Shown here: piece by piece, positions 22,840 through 33,812 of the stretch
Layout of the letters: the number at the start of each line of letters is the position of its first letter
Position numbering within the stretch: the stretch's first letter is position 1
DNA from: Mauremys mutica
Lineage: Eukaryota; Chordata; Testudines; Geoemydidae
Assembly: GCF_020497125.1 (NCBI RefSeq)
Contig: NC_059073.1
Coordinates: 15,087,225-15,151,224, forward strand
Length of the DNA: 64,000 nt
Direction of reading: 5' to 3'
The notes under the pieces: generated by a model
Database searches by the model: none
What the model was told of the DNA's origin: nothing
What the model saw: only the letters and a program-made list of their open reading frames with translations
Position numbers and translations under genes: made by a program

Positions 22840-24129
22840 CCTGGTGGCACTTAATAGGTTGTTAGCTGGAAGCAGTCCTTCAGGGCTTTTGCTCATATCA
22901 ATCGGGTAGTGCCAGTCTGCACTAAACTGAAGGGTGAATGGAAGAGTTAGCAACAGCCTCAGCCTGAGATCCCCTTGCTCCCGGAGCTAAGGGGCAGACC
23001 CTGGCATCCTCCCTCCACCTCGGAAAAACTCCCCCACAGTTGTGTGCAGACTTCCTGTTTTGAGGCTTCACTTCCCCAGGAGGAACACATTTGGTAAGTG
23101 TGCCTAACTGAGGCTGCCTTAGTGCAAGAATGCTTGTTAGCCTTTTCACTAGGGGGATGGAAGCGTGTCCCACCATGCCTGTGAATTGTTTCCAGTCCCT
23201 GCAACGGGGAATGCCATTCCACACACAATGGTATTTCAAAGATCACAGGCACTGAGAGTATTTTAAATTCATTTTCAGGGATTTTTAGTTTACTTTTTAT
23301 TACCAATTTAGGAACCTACAATTTCTCAGCTTACCTACTTTATTCTCTTTTTGTTCTGCACATACTAATAGTATTTATATTCCAATAGCACCTAATCAGG
23401 TTTCCCAGTTGCACCAGCTGCTTTTACAAACAAAATAAATAACAGTCCTTCCCCCAAGTAGCCTACCATAAAAAAAGATGAGACAAACCAGGTGGATGAA
23501 ACCAACGGGCAGATGGGGAAGGAGGATAGGGTAACAATAAATAGCAGTAGCACTAATCCTAACAACCATAGCTTACCACTGATTGAGTGATCTGATTCTT
23601 CCTCGGTGAAAGACAGCATAGTATTGCTTGATGGAGTGTAGTCTTTGGGCCCAATTCTGCAAGCACTACTTGACACAGTGCTTGCTAGCGTGAGAAGTCC
23701 CATTGGCTGTAAAGGAACATAGTCAGAAACATCAAACCCTGTAATAAAGAGTTACAGAATTTGTCCCTGTGAGAATGAGATATAGTACACATGCTCACGC
23801 ACACACGTGAAAAGAACGTTATTAAGGTTGCAAAGTCAAGCACTCAAAAGTTAAGAGATGGGAGGAGCTGCAAGATAATTCAGTTCTCTAACACAGTATT
23901 CAACTACCGTAACCATGACCCGGTTGTTTAACTTCCTGCAGTCCCCTGCCTCGGTCACTACAAACCTTCCAGTTTCTGCAAGAAATTAAATGGGTCTTCC
24001 ACATAATCTCCCTCACTGTGCAGCCCTAATTCACCCCCATAGCAGGTTTATCCTGTGGGGAAAATGTTTGTATGTGATCATGTAATTAAAGACCATCATG
24101 CATATGTGCATGGGGGGATATTAAGGATG
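22840..24129. other. Unique DNA with one old repeat tail
   Basis: About 23360-23530 resembles the old tail repeat at 13775 and 28255, but with an interrupted middle. No gene recognised. Confidence 0.45.
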
Positions 24130-24133
24130 CACT

Positions 24134-25283
24134 TGTGACAGATTTCTGTTACCAATTTGACTGAGGCGTCAGGTGATGAGACTGAGGCCACAGGATCGTT
24201 AGGGGAGGAAATGACAGAACACACCAAGGCCTGGTCTACACTGGGGGGGGGGTGTCGAACTAAGGTACGCAAGTTCAGCTACGCTATTTGCTACCTTAGT
24301 TCGAACTACTCACCCATCCAGACGCCGCGGGATTGAAGTCCGCGGCTCCCCCGTTGACTCCGCCACCGCCGTTCGCGGTGGTGGAGTTCTGGAGTCGACG
24401 GGAGCGCTTTCCAAGTTCGAACTATCGCATCTAGATTAGACGCAATAGTTCGAACTCCGAGAAGTCGAACTCTACGCGTCGACCCGGCAGGTAAGTATAG
24501 ACATACTGTGTGTGACTGAGTTTTAAAGCTTTATTAATAAAATAACAGCAGAGAGTGCTGGGGGTTCCTCATGTCACTCAGAGGAAGGAAGAAAGTGTTA
24601 GTGCCCCAAGCCCTAACCCACTTTCATACTCACACATGCACTGCCAAGCCTGGGTGTAACGTACGAAGAAGTGGGGGAAGAGGTGGATGGGAGTTCTGTC
24701 CTGTGCACAGGTCGTCTGGGGTCTGCTGTTGATCTCCGACTTGCTTCACCTCTCAGGAGGGTTTTAAGTCCTGGGGTCTTTGGAGGCATTTTGTTCAGGA
24801 CCTCTGTCCCCTGTGCTCTTTGTACCAGTCCAAACCAGCTTTCTGCAGCATCCTCAGCTTTCCCAAAACACGCCGTCTTCAGGGACGCCAGCCTCTGTTT
24901 TTCCTCCCTCCTGGCCTTCGTCGTCTCACTCGTTTTCGCAGCCCCTGCAGGTCTGTTCAGCTGAATCCTCCTTTCTCATGGCTGGTTGGGGTTGGGATCC
25001 AGGCCCCCGTCTTTCTTGGCAGGTAGCCGAGAGTCGGTTGTGTGCCGTGCCTTGGGCTGGAGTCAGCATTTTTTCTTCAGACCTAGCTGGAGCATTGAGT
25101 TAACACAGTCTCTTCTCTCTTCCTCCCCCCTCGGCCTCTCGCAACCTGCAAAGAAATATTTCACTCCACATCCACAACTTCAATCCTCCCCGAAATTCTT
25201 TCCAGTGCATCTCAAAGCATTAGCAATATGCAATGCTGGTGCTTACCCAGGGCACCCTATGGGGGTGCAATTTTATTGTGACA
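24134..25283 (-). mobile_element. Solo LTR containing a MITE
   Basis: TG at 24134 and CA at 25283, flanked by cact at 24130-24133 and 25284-25287. On the minus strand it starts TGTCACAATAAAATTGCACC and has an AATAAA signal near 24528-24537. Its length is 1,150 bases, including a MITE of about 285. No internal retroviral genes are present. Several open frames (24671-25357) are incidental. Confidence 0.75.
24229..24511. mobile_element. MITE inside the LTR, TCTACACT class
   Basis: Ends 'aaggcctggtctacact' and 'agtatagacatac' are inverted. Two hairpins are inside: 'cgaactaaggta' facing 'taccttagttcg' (24257-24306), and 'agttcgaactatcgcatcta' facing 'agacgcaatagttcgaact' (24414-24456). Confidence 0.85.
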
Positions 25284-25629
25284 CACTGGCAACCTTGATA
25301 TTGGCATTTTCTAACTTAATGTTCTTTCCACATAGGTTTTTCTGTGTAATTTCTTAAGCTTTTAAAAAAGGAAACTGAAAAAACAGTCCACGTGGCATCA
25401 TACCACAGGGACCGCAGTTATTAGCTCAAATGCCAGACAGCAATAGTATGTTGTCATGCGCTATGTGGACCAGCACTACAGGGGAATGGGACACTTTACA
25501 GAGGGTTTCACAGATAGAGTATTTGCTCACAGCAGAAGAATGGTGAGACTCATGAATCTTGGGTTCTATGCCAGGCTCTGGATGTGAGTTTTCTCTATTG
25601 GACACAGAATTTTCTGCCTATGTCCCCAA
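25284..25629. other. Unique DNA with a possible MIR trace
   Basis: About 25505-25590 ('gaatcttgggttctatgcca') resembles a MIR head, but too weakly for an assignment. Confidence 0.35.
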
Positions 25630-26225
25630 AATTTGACTCTTTCTGCCCCCCTCCCCCTCTCCCAGTCCTGTCTCTTCCCCACCCTTGGCTCATCATCCTA
25701 GTACTAGTCTCCTGGCCCAGCCAGTCATGGTCTCTTTATCCACACTCTCCTTGCTGGTCTTAGGTCCTTCCTCATCTAATCTCTTCTCTTCCTTCTTGGA
25801 TTCCAGTTGTACTCCCTGCCCATGTTCCTTAATCCCATTGGCTTTCCGTCCCAGTCTTCCTCTTCAGGCTCCTCATCCCATTTCAGTGTCCCACCAGCTC
25901 CTCATCCTAATCTCCATACCTAGCCCAGCCCAATTATCCACCCACAGACTGGCTCTTCATACTCCTCTCCTCCACCTCCATCTGCCCAGCTGGGTCCCAG
26001 TCTTTCACTCTTGGCTTCTAGTCCTATCTGTTTCCTCCCAGTCCATCAATTCCCCCTCCCACCCATTTCCCTCCTTGTCTCCTAGTTCCAGTCTCCTTAC
26101 CCAGCCAACCCTGGTTTCTCACCCAACCCAGACAGCCTTTAGTTCTAGGTCCTTATCTGTCCTGCCCTCTGTATTTGAATTAGGCAGCCTCCTCCTCCCC
26201 TGCTCACTGGGCTGCTCAGGGGAGT
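25630..26225 (+). repeat. Polypyrimidine tract with CCCAGTC-type words
   Basis: About 600 bases are dominated by C and T on this strand, with recurrent 'cccagtc', 'tcctcatc' and 'cccagcc' words, suggesting a decayed short tandem array. It is open in one frame for 202 codons (25685-26293), giving a Ser/Leu/Pro-rich product. That openness is expected because pyrimidine-rich DNA lacks stop codons. It is probably not coding. Confidence 0.7.
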
Positions 26226-26900
26226 CACTAGGAGCACAGTCATTTTCTGGTGCCCAAATGCAGCCCAAAGCCGCAATTGCAGGGAAGTCCTGATCAGTGC
26301 TAGGCTAGAGTGTGCCAAGTGTGGATGGAATGCTACCAGCCTGGCCTATTAAGTGTGTGTGTGTGTGTGGGTGTGTGTGTAAATGAGCATCACTAGAGAT
26401 GCCAGCACACTTGTCAGAATAGGTCTTGATTATTAATTTTTTGTTCCCTTGTATTAGTTGGATGGCTACATCCAGAGCAGCAAAGCCAAGGTATCGTAGG
26501 CTCATACCTGGATAGAGTTTGAGGGTTCTTTTTTTCATTCGTATACTCACAGCACTAGTATTGAATATATACACCACATTCTGCCCTTACCAACCTATAT
26601 AACCCCTTTGAAGTTGGTGAAAGTGAGACCAGAATTTGTCCCATAGGTGTTTAGAATCCAGTGGATACTTCTTTCAATGAAAATATTTTGAGGCAGTTTA
26701 GGCTCATCACATCAACAGACTTTCATGAACTTTTGCTTGGATTATCCGGAAGGCACTCAAAGCACAGCACTTTTAATGTCAGCAGTTTTGGAAAGCAAGT
26801 GAAACAGAATACCTCGTCTAAGTGAAACTCTAGAGTGAATTTAGCCTGGCAAAATGTGTCATTACTCAGCTTGATGTTTGACAAAGGCATCATGTTTAAA
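26226..26900. other. Unique DNA with a (GT)n run
   Basis: (GT)n at 26353-26380. Nothing else recognised. Confidence 0.45.
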
Positions 26901-26904
26901 AACC

Positions 26905-28140
26905 CCTTGTTCTTCTTCAAGTTCTGGTCCTTATGGGTATGCATGAGCTCCATGTGCCCAGAGATGGAGAATTTTGAAAACAGCATCTCTTGGTCCTCAC
27001 ATGCGCCCTGGCTAACCCCATGCCTCAGACCAAGAAGATAAAGGGCAAGGCAGACTGACCACCTCTCCAGTTCCTTCTCACCGCCACATGAAGCTTCAGC
27101 TCTATTCATTTATTGCTAAATAGGTTTAGAAGTTTTTGGAGTTGAACGTTTTATCTAATAGTTTATGCCATATAGTTAGTTTTAGGTTAGTGAGTTAGTT
27201 TAGTTAGTTACCTTTCCAACCTGGGGAACGCCCCCATATCCTGTTTGGTTACTGGACTATACGCAGGACTCAGGGCTTCAAAATTTGTGCCTCCTGCTCA
27301 TGCTCCTTCTACTTCAGCGATGACCACTAACGCTGCTTGTACTGCCTTGGGTAAGTCCACATAGTGGCAAGGTGCAGTATCTGCCATTCGTTCCGCCACC
27401 GTGCCTGGGAAGTGCGGGAACCTTGCCTTAGGAAGCACCCAACAGAGGCCATGAGATCACAGTTGGACCCAGCCTGGAGTATTTCCCCCTCTCCCCTGCT
27501 ACATTGGCCTGATTCAGCAAGGAGTGCACCTCCTGCCCAATTCAGAAACAAGGGTGTCGACTGCCACAGAGCATTCAGTGGGGACTTGGTGGCAGAGCTG
27601 GGAGGAAATTTCATAAGCATGAGAGTAAATCCTCCTCCAAATCCACTTTGAAGAAGTCTAATTCAGTCCTGCCTAAACAGAGCAAGTCTCTAAGCTCAGC
27701 CCAAGAGAATTTAGGATGTACTAAGTCTCAGAGACATGACAGGAAAGGCCATAAGTCTGGGGCTCCCCGGTACTGGATCGCAATGTGGTGGTGTGATATA
27801 CCAGTGTCCAAGCCACACATCCTCCTCCTACTTGAGTACTACACATTGGGACCAGCACTTGAAGAAGAAGAGTACATTACTCTATAGTAACCAGGAGTTC
27901 TTCCAGATGTTTTCCATGACCCACTCTCCTTCCATGACAACTCCTCAGCTTCGGGTTGTCTTTTTGTTCCTGGTAGAGAAGGAACTGGAGAGGTCCACCC
28001 CTCCCCTTTATCTTGGTCCGAGGCACAAGATAAGCAAGGGTTCATGTGTGGACCAACAGACACCACGTTCAAAATTCTCCAGCTCTGGGTTTGTAGGGGA
28101 CCATACATCAAAAAGCCGCATTACTGTAAGGTAAGTAACT
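26905..28140 (+). mobile_element. DIRS-like retroelement remnant with inverted repeats
   Basis: About 150 bases at 26925-27079 reappear, inverted and diverged, at 27976-28112. The inner edges are cctctccagttccttctc and gagaaggaactggagagg. Matching inner words include 'ttcaaaattctcca' and 'ctctggg'. A copy of the outer 'ggaccag.acttgaagaagaa' block also occurs inside at about 27848, as expected for the internal complementary region of DIRS elements. A cysteine/histidine-rich gag-like frame lies between. No reverse transcriptase or recombinase is present, so it is an internally deleted copy. Inverted rather than direct termini argue against an LTR element; the DIRS name is inference. Confidence 0.6.
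27274..27651 (+). pseudogene. Gag-like Cys/His fragment of DIRS-like element
   Basis: One frame from 27274 reads GFKICASC, then SDDH-stop-RCLYCLG-stop-VH and RCSICHSF, giving a C-x2-C ... H-x2-C-x2-C ... C-x2-C cluster with CLYCLG in the middle. Two stops break it. This spacing recalls the putative gag of turtle DIRS/Ngaro-type elements (from memory). The frame continues open to 27651 (WEVREPCLRKHPTEAMRS and beyond). Confidence 0.5.
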
Positions 28141-28250
28141 TTCTCTTTAAATATGCCATGGAATTTTTCAAGACTGCAAATGGGAATGCAGTTAATATAG
28201 TGCTAAGGAAAGTTGTTTTCCAGCGATTGCCCATATAGTCACTACAGAAG

Positions 28251-28445
28251 ATGATGATAATAATAATTATAATAATTATTATTATTAATTACAATGTATA
28301 TGTCATAGCACCTAGGAGCACAAATCATGGACCAGGACCACATTGTGCTAGGTGCTGTACAAACACAGAATAAAAAGAGAGCTCCTGCTTCAAAGAGATT
28401 ACAAGCTAAGTATAAGACAGGCGGGTGAAACAGATGGGGAGTACA
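28251..28445 (+). repeat. Old tail repeat with (ATA)n head
   Basis: An A/T microsatellite (28251-28293) precedes 'gtcatagcacctaggagcac', 'cattgtgctaggtgctgtac' and 'caaagagattacaagctaag'. Same family as 13775. Confidence 0.7.
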
Positions 28446-28639
28446 AGGAAACATGGAGAGAATGACATTTTCCCAAATAAGGAGATGCTTAATCTTAGAT
28501 GGGAAAGTGTGAGAACTGTCGGCAAATTCTGACCATTTAATAGTGTCTAAAATGTGCTGCAAATGAATGCATGACTCTTGTTGATGGACTTTATGTTCAG
28601 AAATGAATACAGATTGCACTAAACTGAAACAATTCACAA

Positions 28640-28935
28640 ATTTGTGTCGATTTCGCTGAATTGTTTAGGTTAAAAAAAAAAACCTAAAAAAAAAAATCAA
28701 AACGTTTCATTTTAAAAAATTCTGAAATGACACGTTGCAATTTTTGATTCAAAATGACTCTGTTTTGCAAAGAATTTTAATTTTATTTCAAAAAATTCGA
28801 AAACTCAACATTTAAACAAAAGCATGTTTACATTGAGTAAGGTAAAACATTTTGTTTGACCCAGAATATTTGTTTTGTTTTTTGCTTCTCAGAGCAAACC
28901 AAAAAAAATAGTTATTTGCACAGCTCTGGTCCTAA
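28640..28935. repeat. A/T-rich foldback repeat
   Basis: Many AATTTTGA, TTTCAAAA and GAAATGA words oppose one another, ending 'gcacagctctgg'. Two similar copies lie at 56690-57160 and 57725-57965. An old reptile interspersed element, name uncertain. Confidence 0.55.
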
Positions 28936-29400
28936 GACTGTCCAGGGGCATACCAGAAAAGGATCCCTTTACTGCAGGGGAACTGTAAGGAAGAGACATG
29001 ACATAACTGAAGATCTGGGCTCAGTGGGTGTTCAGCAGCAGTGAAAATTAGGCCAATGATTTTTAACTGTAACTGTGCACAAAGGTTCTTTGGGACTTGT
29101 AAGAGCAATTTCTTTCTTTCTTTTTGGAGAGTCAGAAGGGAGGGATATGTGGCAGGCCAAAAAGCAGAGAATCATGTGACAGTACAGATGAAGGTCTGTT
29201 ACCGCTTTTCTCCTTATATTCTACCACCTCCTCACCTTTCTGCATTTTCCCTGCCTTTCCGTTTTGTAGGCAATAGCCGCAGCAACTTAATATTATTTAC
29301 TATAAGCAGATGCTGAGTTGATTTCAAGACTGCTGCATGAAAAGAGCATGCTGTGTGAGGCTAATTGGGGCTGGCATTCATTCTTTGTCAAATTATCTGA
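28936..29400. other. Unique DNA
   Basis: Nothing recognised. Confidence 0.4.
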
Positions 29401-29409
29401 CCTAAATTT

Positions 29410-29574
29410 ATATATGCAGTGTTTGCTGTAGCCGTATGGATCCTAGGAGATTAGAGACACAAGGTGAATGAGGTAATATCTTGTAATGGACTAACTTCTT
29501 GGTGAGAGAGACAAGCTTTTGGCCGCCTTCAGGTCGAAAGCTTGTCTTTTACCTCACCCACCTTATCTCTCTGA
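29410..29574 (-). mobile_element. Penelope-like 3' end with inverted duplication
   Basis: The minus-strand 3' end occupies about 29410-29532 ('gctgtagccgtatgg', 'gaggtaatatcttg', 'ggtgagagagacaagctttt'). At 29533 it flips: 'tcgaaagcttgtc' and 'acctcacccaccttatctct' repeat the same 3' region in the plus sense. 'cctaaattt' flanks both sides (29401-29409 and 29575-29583), a probable target duplication. Same family as 33640. Confidence 0.75.
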
Positions 29575-29584
29575 CCTAAATTTT

Positions 29585-31220
29585 CCTAAATCTCCCTTGC
29601 TGCAATTTAAGCCCATTATTTCTTGGCATGTCCTCAGTGGATAAAGAGAACAATTTATCACCCTCCTCTTTATAGCTGCCTTTTGCATACTTGAAAACTT
29701 TTATGATGTCCCCCTCCTCAGTCTTCTCTTCTCCAGACTAAACAAACCCATTTTTTTGGTAGATCATGTTTTCTAGACCTTTAATGATTTTAGTTGCTCT
29801 CTGTTTTTTCCAGTTAGCCCACACCTTTCCCGAAGTGTGGCGTTCAGAACTGGACACAGTACTCAAGTTGAGGCCTTATCAGTGCTGAGTAGAATGGAAG
29901 AATTACTACTTGTGTTGTGCTTACAACATTCCTGCTAATGCATTCCAGAATGATTGCGTTTATTTTTTGCAACACTGTTACATTGTTGACTTGTATTTAG
30001 TTTGTGATCCTCCATGTCTCCCAGATTTTTTTCTGAAATACTCCTTCCTAGGCATTCATTTCCCATTTTGTACTTGTGCAGCTGATTATTCCTAAGTGAA
30101 GTACTTTGCATTTGCCTGATGGAATTTCAACCTATCTATTTCAGACAACTTCTCCAGTTTGTCAAGATCATTTTGAATTCTAATTCTGTCCTCCAAAGCG
30201 CTTTCAGTGCCCTCAGCTTCCTATTATCCACAAACGTTATAAATGTATTTTCCATGCCAGTATCTAAATCATTTCTGAATCTTTAAAAAGAAACCTCATC
30301 TGCCTCTTCTTCCTGGTTAGGTGGCCTATAGTAGACCCTTACTGTGACATCATGCTTGTTTTTACCCCTTTTATCTTTACCCAAAGACCTTCAACAGATC
30401 TGCCTCCCACTTCTATCTCAATCTCAGTGCAAGTGTATACATCTTTGATATACAAAGCAACACCTCCTCCCTTTTTTCTGCTGCTTTTCCTTCCTGAACA
30501 AGGCGTACTCTTATACCAATATTCCAGTTGTGTGAGTTATGTGATCATCTGTCCACAAAGCCATGCATTCATCTCCAAGATGTCTGCCTCTGCCTGGGCC
30601 CCTACCCTTGTCTGGAAGTATTGATGAGAACACCACCTATGCCCCAACTCTCACCCTCTCTCCTAGAGCCCCCTAGTCACGTCTGATTGGTTCAGGGTCA
30701 TAACTTGAAGTATCATTAATGCCCATGTGGATGAGCAGCATGGGTTTAGTAGTCCGAGGGCTGGATGATCCTCGGCAATCCTTTCTAAGTGTCTCTATAA
30801 TAGGCCCCACACATGCACCATACCTAAAAGATGCCTCTGTCTCCTTTAGAAAGGAATCACAGACCACCACGACCCTTCATTTACTCTGTGAGTGGTGTCC
30901 ATGAGCCTCCTAGCCTTGGGGGTGTGTGGCATCTCCTCCTCCACCTTTTGGGGTAGATTCCTCATCCCTCATTGCCAGGGCAGCATACCAGTTTCTTTAT
31001 CTTTATGGACGGTGGGTTGGGAGCAGGTGTGGAGCACTGTCTGAATCCAGAAGTCGCCAGCGGCCAGCTTCCTCCTTGTGGTGGAGCCATTTCCTCCACC
31101 CCTGGTGGTGCTACTGTGGTTCTCCCCAACTGGGTTGCTTCCTCAAGCTTGACTGTCTCCATATGCATATTTTCAATGAGTTCCTGACAATGACAGCTGA
31201 TGTTAGTTCTGGAACTGTTC
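29585..31220 (-). mobile_element. CR1 LINE with ORF1 esterase and internal deletion
   Basis: In sense order (right to left): 31200-30640 carries an ORF1 segment with LLIHMGINDTSSYDPE. 30540-30290 carries an ORF2 endonuclease segment, KKGGGVALYIKDVYTCTEI. At about 30290 it jumps directly to the end of the reverse transcriptase (QLHKYKMGNECLGRSISEK and SVAKKINAI, about 30120-29900), then on to 29585. The catalytic part of the reverse transcriptase is missing, an internal deletion of roughly 1.5 kb (inferred from family layout). Confidence 0.8.
30673..30870 (-). pseudogene. CR1 ORF1 esterase (SGNH) segment
   Basis: The 65-codon frame contains HMGINDTS, matching the G-x-N-D block of SGNH-type esterases known in CR1 ORF1 proteins. 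The Ser and His blocks are not recoverable in one frame. Role in CR1: membrane or RNP-linked ORF1 function, not proven. It is a fragment within the LINE above. Confidence 0.7.
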
Positions 31221-31590
31221 AGTATTGACCTACCAAAACCTCTGACAAAACCTGGGTTTCCTTTGGAGATTTACCACTCAACTGAATAGCCTTGGATTTG
31301 CTAATCTCGGAGGATAATCTAAGTAATGGGCTCTCACTTTAGAGATCACCAATAGGTTTCAGACAGTCATGATCACACTTTATTGCTAGATGCAGGTGTA
31401 CGCGTATTATCCCAGAACTTCTTGTAGAGTAATGACATGGAGCAAATTGAGAACCCTTGACCTAAATCATGAGTTTGGGATTTTGTGGATCCCAAGTGGG
31501 TTGGAAAAAGGTAAAATATGGACGCAAAAATATAACCGTGAAAATGTCAACAGCTATAAGTGAGTTGGATCCTTTCTTGAATACTTTTTT
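31221..31590. other. Unique DNA
   Basis: Nothing recognised. Confidence 0.4.
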
Positions 31591-31599
31591 AATTCAGTA

Positions 31600-31815
31600 T
31601 CTTTCTTGGGTTTTGAATCACTATTTCCCTTTTTTAAGGGATGTTTGTTGTTTTACTCCTACATCGCCAACTTTATTTTCTATAATAGAAATCAACAAGC
31701 GTTGGGAAAAATTACTCACTTTTTTGTGCTGATTTTTTAAAAATAGGTTTGATATGGCTGATGAAGGAACCAATTTTGATTTTCCCAGGAATGCAGAACA
31801 GCAGACTTGAAAAGT
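31600..31815 (+). repeat. Unnamed repeat unit, copy A
   Basis: Contains 'ttttgaatcactatttccc', 'tgttttactcctacatcgcc', 'aactttatt' and 'cccaggaatgcagaacagca'. The order of blocks matches copies B (33813) and C (34150). Not assigned to a known family. Confidence 0.5.
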
Positions 31816-31891
31816 TTTAAAATAGGACTCTTATCTAAAGTGTGTTGGCTCGTCAGAGAATAGAAACAAACAATGTATAACAATTAAACTG

Positions 31892-32577
31892 TGTGACAAA
31901 GTTCCTCCTCTATCTTGGTGGGTCCTGCGCTTATTGGTGGATTTCTTCGCCTCAGAGATTCACCATGTGGGTCAGGGAACAGCCCAGAGACCTTCCCCTC
32001 TGGTAGAACCCACAGTCCAGGTCAATTCCTCCTGTGTCTGATCAGGAGTTGGGAGGTTTGGGGGGAACCCGGGCCCACCCTCTACTCCGGGTTCCAGCCC
32101 AGGGCCCTGTGGACTGCAGCTGTCTAGAGTGCCTCCTGTAACAGCTGTGTGACAGCTACAAGTCCCTAGGCTACTTCCCCATGGCCTCCTCCCAACAATT
32201 TCTTTATCCTCACCACAGGACCTTTTTCCTGGTGTCTGATAATGCTTGTACTCTTCAATTGTCCAGCCATCCCACTCTCAGCTCCTAATGCCTCTTGCTC
32301 CCAACTCCTCGCATGCACACTACAAACTGAAGTGAAGTCCTTTTTAAACTCAGGTCCCCTGATTAGCCAGCCTGTCCTAATTGATTCTAGCAGTTTCTTC
32401 TCAATTGGCTCCAGGTGTCCGAATAAGCCTGCCTGCCTTAATTGGTTCCAGCAAGTTCCTGCTTCTTCTGGAACTGTCCCTGTTACCTTACCCAGGGAAA
32501 AGAGATCTATTTAATCTGGGACTAATATATCTGCCTTCTAACACTCTCCTGTATCCATCTGGCTGGACCCTGTCACA
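31892..32577 (+). mobile_element. Solo LTR-like element (686 bp)
   Basis: Starts tgtgacaaagttcctcctct and ends ggaccctgtcaca. TGTGACA and TGTCACA form an inverted pair. Flanks are actg at 31888-31891 and 32578-32581. C/T-rich with no coding domain. Terminal structure and short duplication fit a solo LTR; a DNA element with TGTGACA ends is a weaker alternative. Confidence 0.7.
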
Positions 32578-32660
32578 ACTGGTATACTTGTGAAAGAAAC
32601 AAGCATGTTTTGTGGATTATATGGCAGGATAAGGTCATGTGCCTTGAATTAATTTGTATC

Positions 32661-32705
32661 TGTCCATCTGTCCATCCATCCATCTATCCATCCATCCATC
32701 CATCC
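32661..32705. repeat. (CCAT)n microsatellite
   Basis: About ten imperfect CCAT/CTAT units. The minus-strand frame through it gives [11 protein letters not shown], which is an artefact of the repeat. Confidence 0.95.
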
Positions 32706-33639
32706 TGCCCTGCAACGTAAAGAAATAATTCCAAGGCATGTTGCAGGCTGGAACTTTTACAAAACAATAGGAACAGTTACCTGCAGCTATCCCATCTTGT
32801 GCTGTGATCCCATTACATTCCACAATCTAAACAGGCAAATATATCAATGGAAGACCTACAAGATTAATCCTTGATACTTTTGAGTCAGTGCAGAATATTG
32901 AAGGGCACAATGTAGCTGCAGATGCTGTGTTTTTCAGAGGACACATCAAATTTAAATCCTGAATAGTTGTGGCCATTTAAAAAAAAAGTGGCTGACTCTT
33001 GTGTCCTGGCTAAATTCAAAACTGGGTCAATACACTGCAGTCCAGAAAACCCAAATTCTGGAGCTATATGGAGGCCATGCTCCTCTTTCTTTTTTTTTAA
33101 GGGTATTTTGTAGGTTATTCTTCAACTATTCATCTAATAATAATTGCAAGGCCTGGTATTGCTATTCTTTATCATTCATATAGGGCAGGTATTACCATGT
33201 GCCCTGAGTACTCTACCGTTCGTTGTCCTTATTCAAATACTAAAATGTGGCTATGTTATACCTTGTCGTATTCAAAATCTTGGAACTAAAATAACATGGC
33301 TGACATAATTTAAAGGTGATTAATATATGCCACTAATATAATAAAGGCTCTACCTCCACTGTACTAATGATGCCCATGGGTTCATGGACATGAGGATGAT
33401 GTGCAACAGAAGTGCTGACTGGCCTCTGTGATTGCTCTGAATCAAAATAACTCACCTGCTTTTGGGGCATCTTGATTCAGTAGTGACTCTAGGGTCTCCT
33501 GGGACCCATTTCACTTGAGAAAAGGCAAATGATAGAAAAACTAAAAGGAATTAAAAAGAAAATTTTACTTCACCTTGAATGGTCCCTTGAAATATGTTAG
33601 CTATTTATGCGAAACGATCTGTTCTACCTTGTATTTAGT
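32706..33639. other. Unique A/T-rich DNA
   Basis: Nothing recognised. Confidence 0.4.
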
Positions 33640-33772
33640 TGTGACACACTGAGTAGATTGCCTGGACCTGAAGAACATCTCTGTGTAAGCTCGAAAGTTT
33701 CTCTCTCTCACCAACAGAGGTTGGTCCAATAAAGGATATTACCTCAGCCATCTCACCTTGTTTCTCTAAAAA
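33640..33772 (+). mobile_element. Penelope-like 3' end
   Basis: Contains 'ctgaagaacatctctgtg', 'agctcgaaagtttctctctc', 'accaacagaggttggtccaa' and 'aggatattacctcagcc', the plus-strand form of the family at 29410. Only the 3' end is present. Confidence 0.75.
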
Positions 33773-33812
33773 GAAAAGACATTTAATCTATTTTCACCTT
33801 TCCCCAACACTT

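Noticed and set aside
22912..23306. Overlapping minus-strand ORFs of 105 and 115 codons
   Set aside because: Two frames open over the same bases, no recognisable protein and no splice context.
25685..26293. 202-codon Ser/Leu/Pro-rich open frame
   Set aside because: Product of a polypyrimidine tract, where stop codons are rare by composition.
26723..27109. 128-codon minus-strand ORF
   Set aside because: Spans the left inverted repeat of the DIRS-like remnant and unrelated flank; no domain and no support as a gene.
32635..32823. ORF with repeated MDGWMDRW
   Set aside because: Read-through of a (CCAT)n microsatellite.
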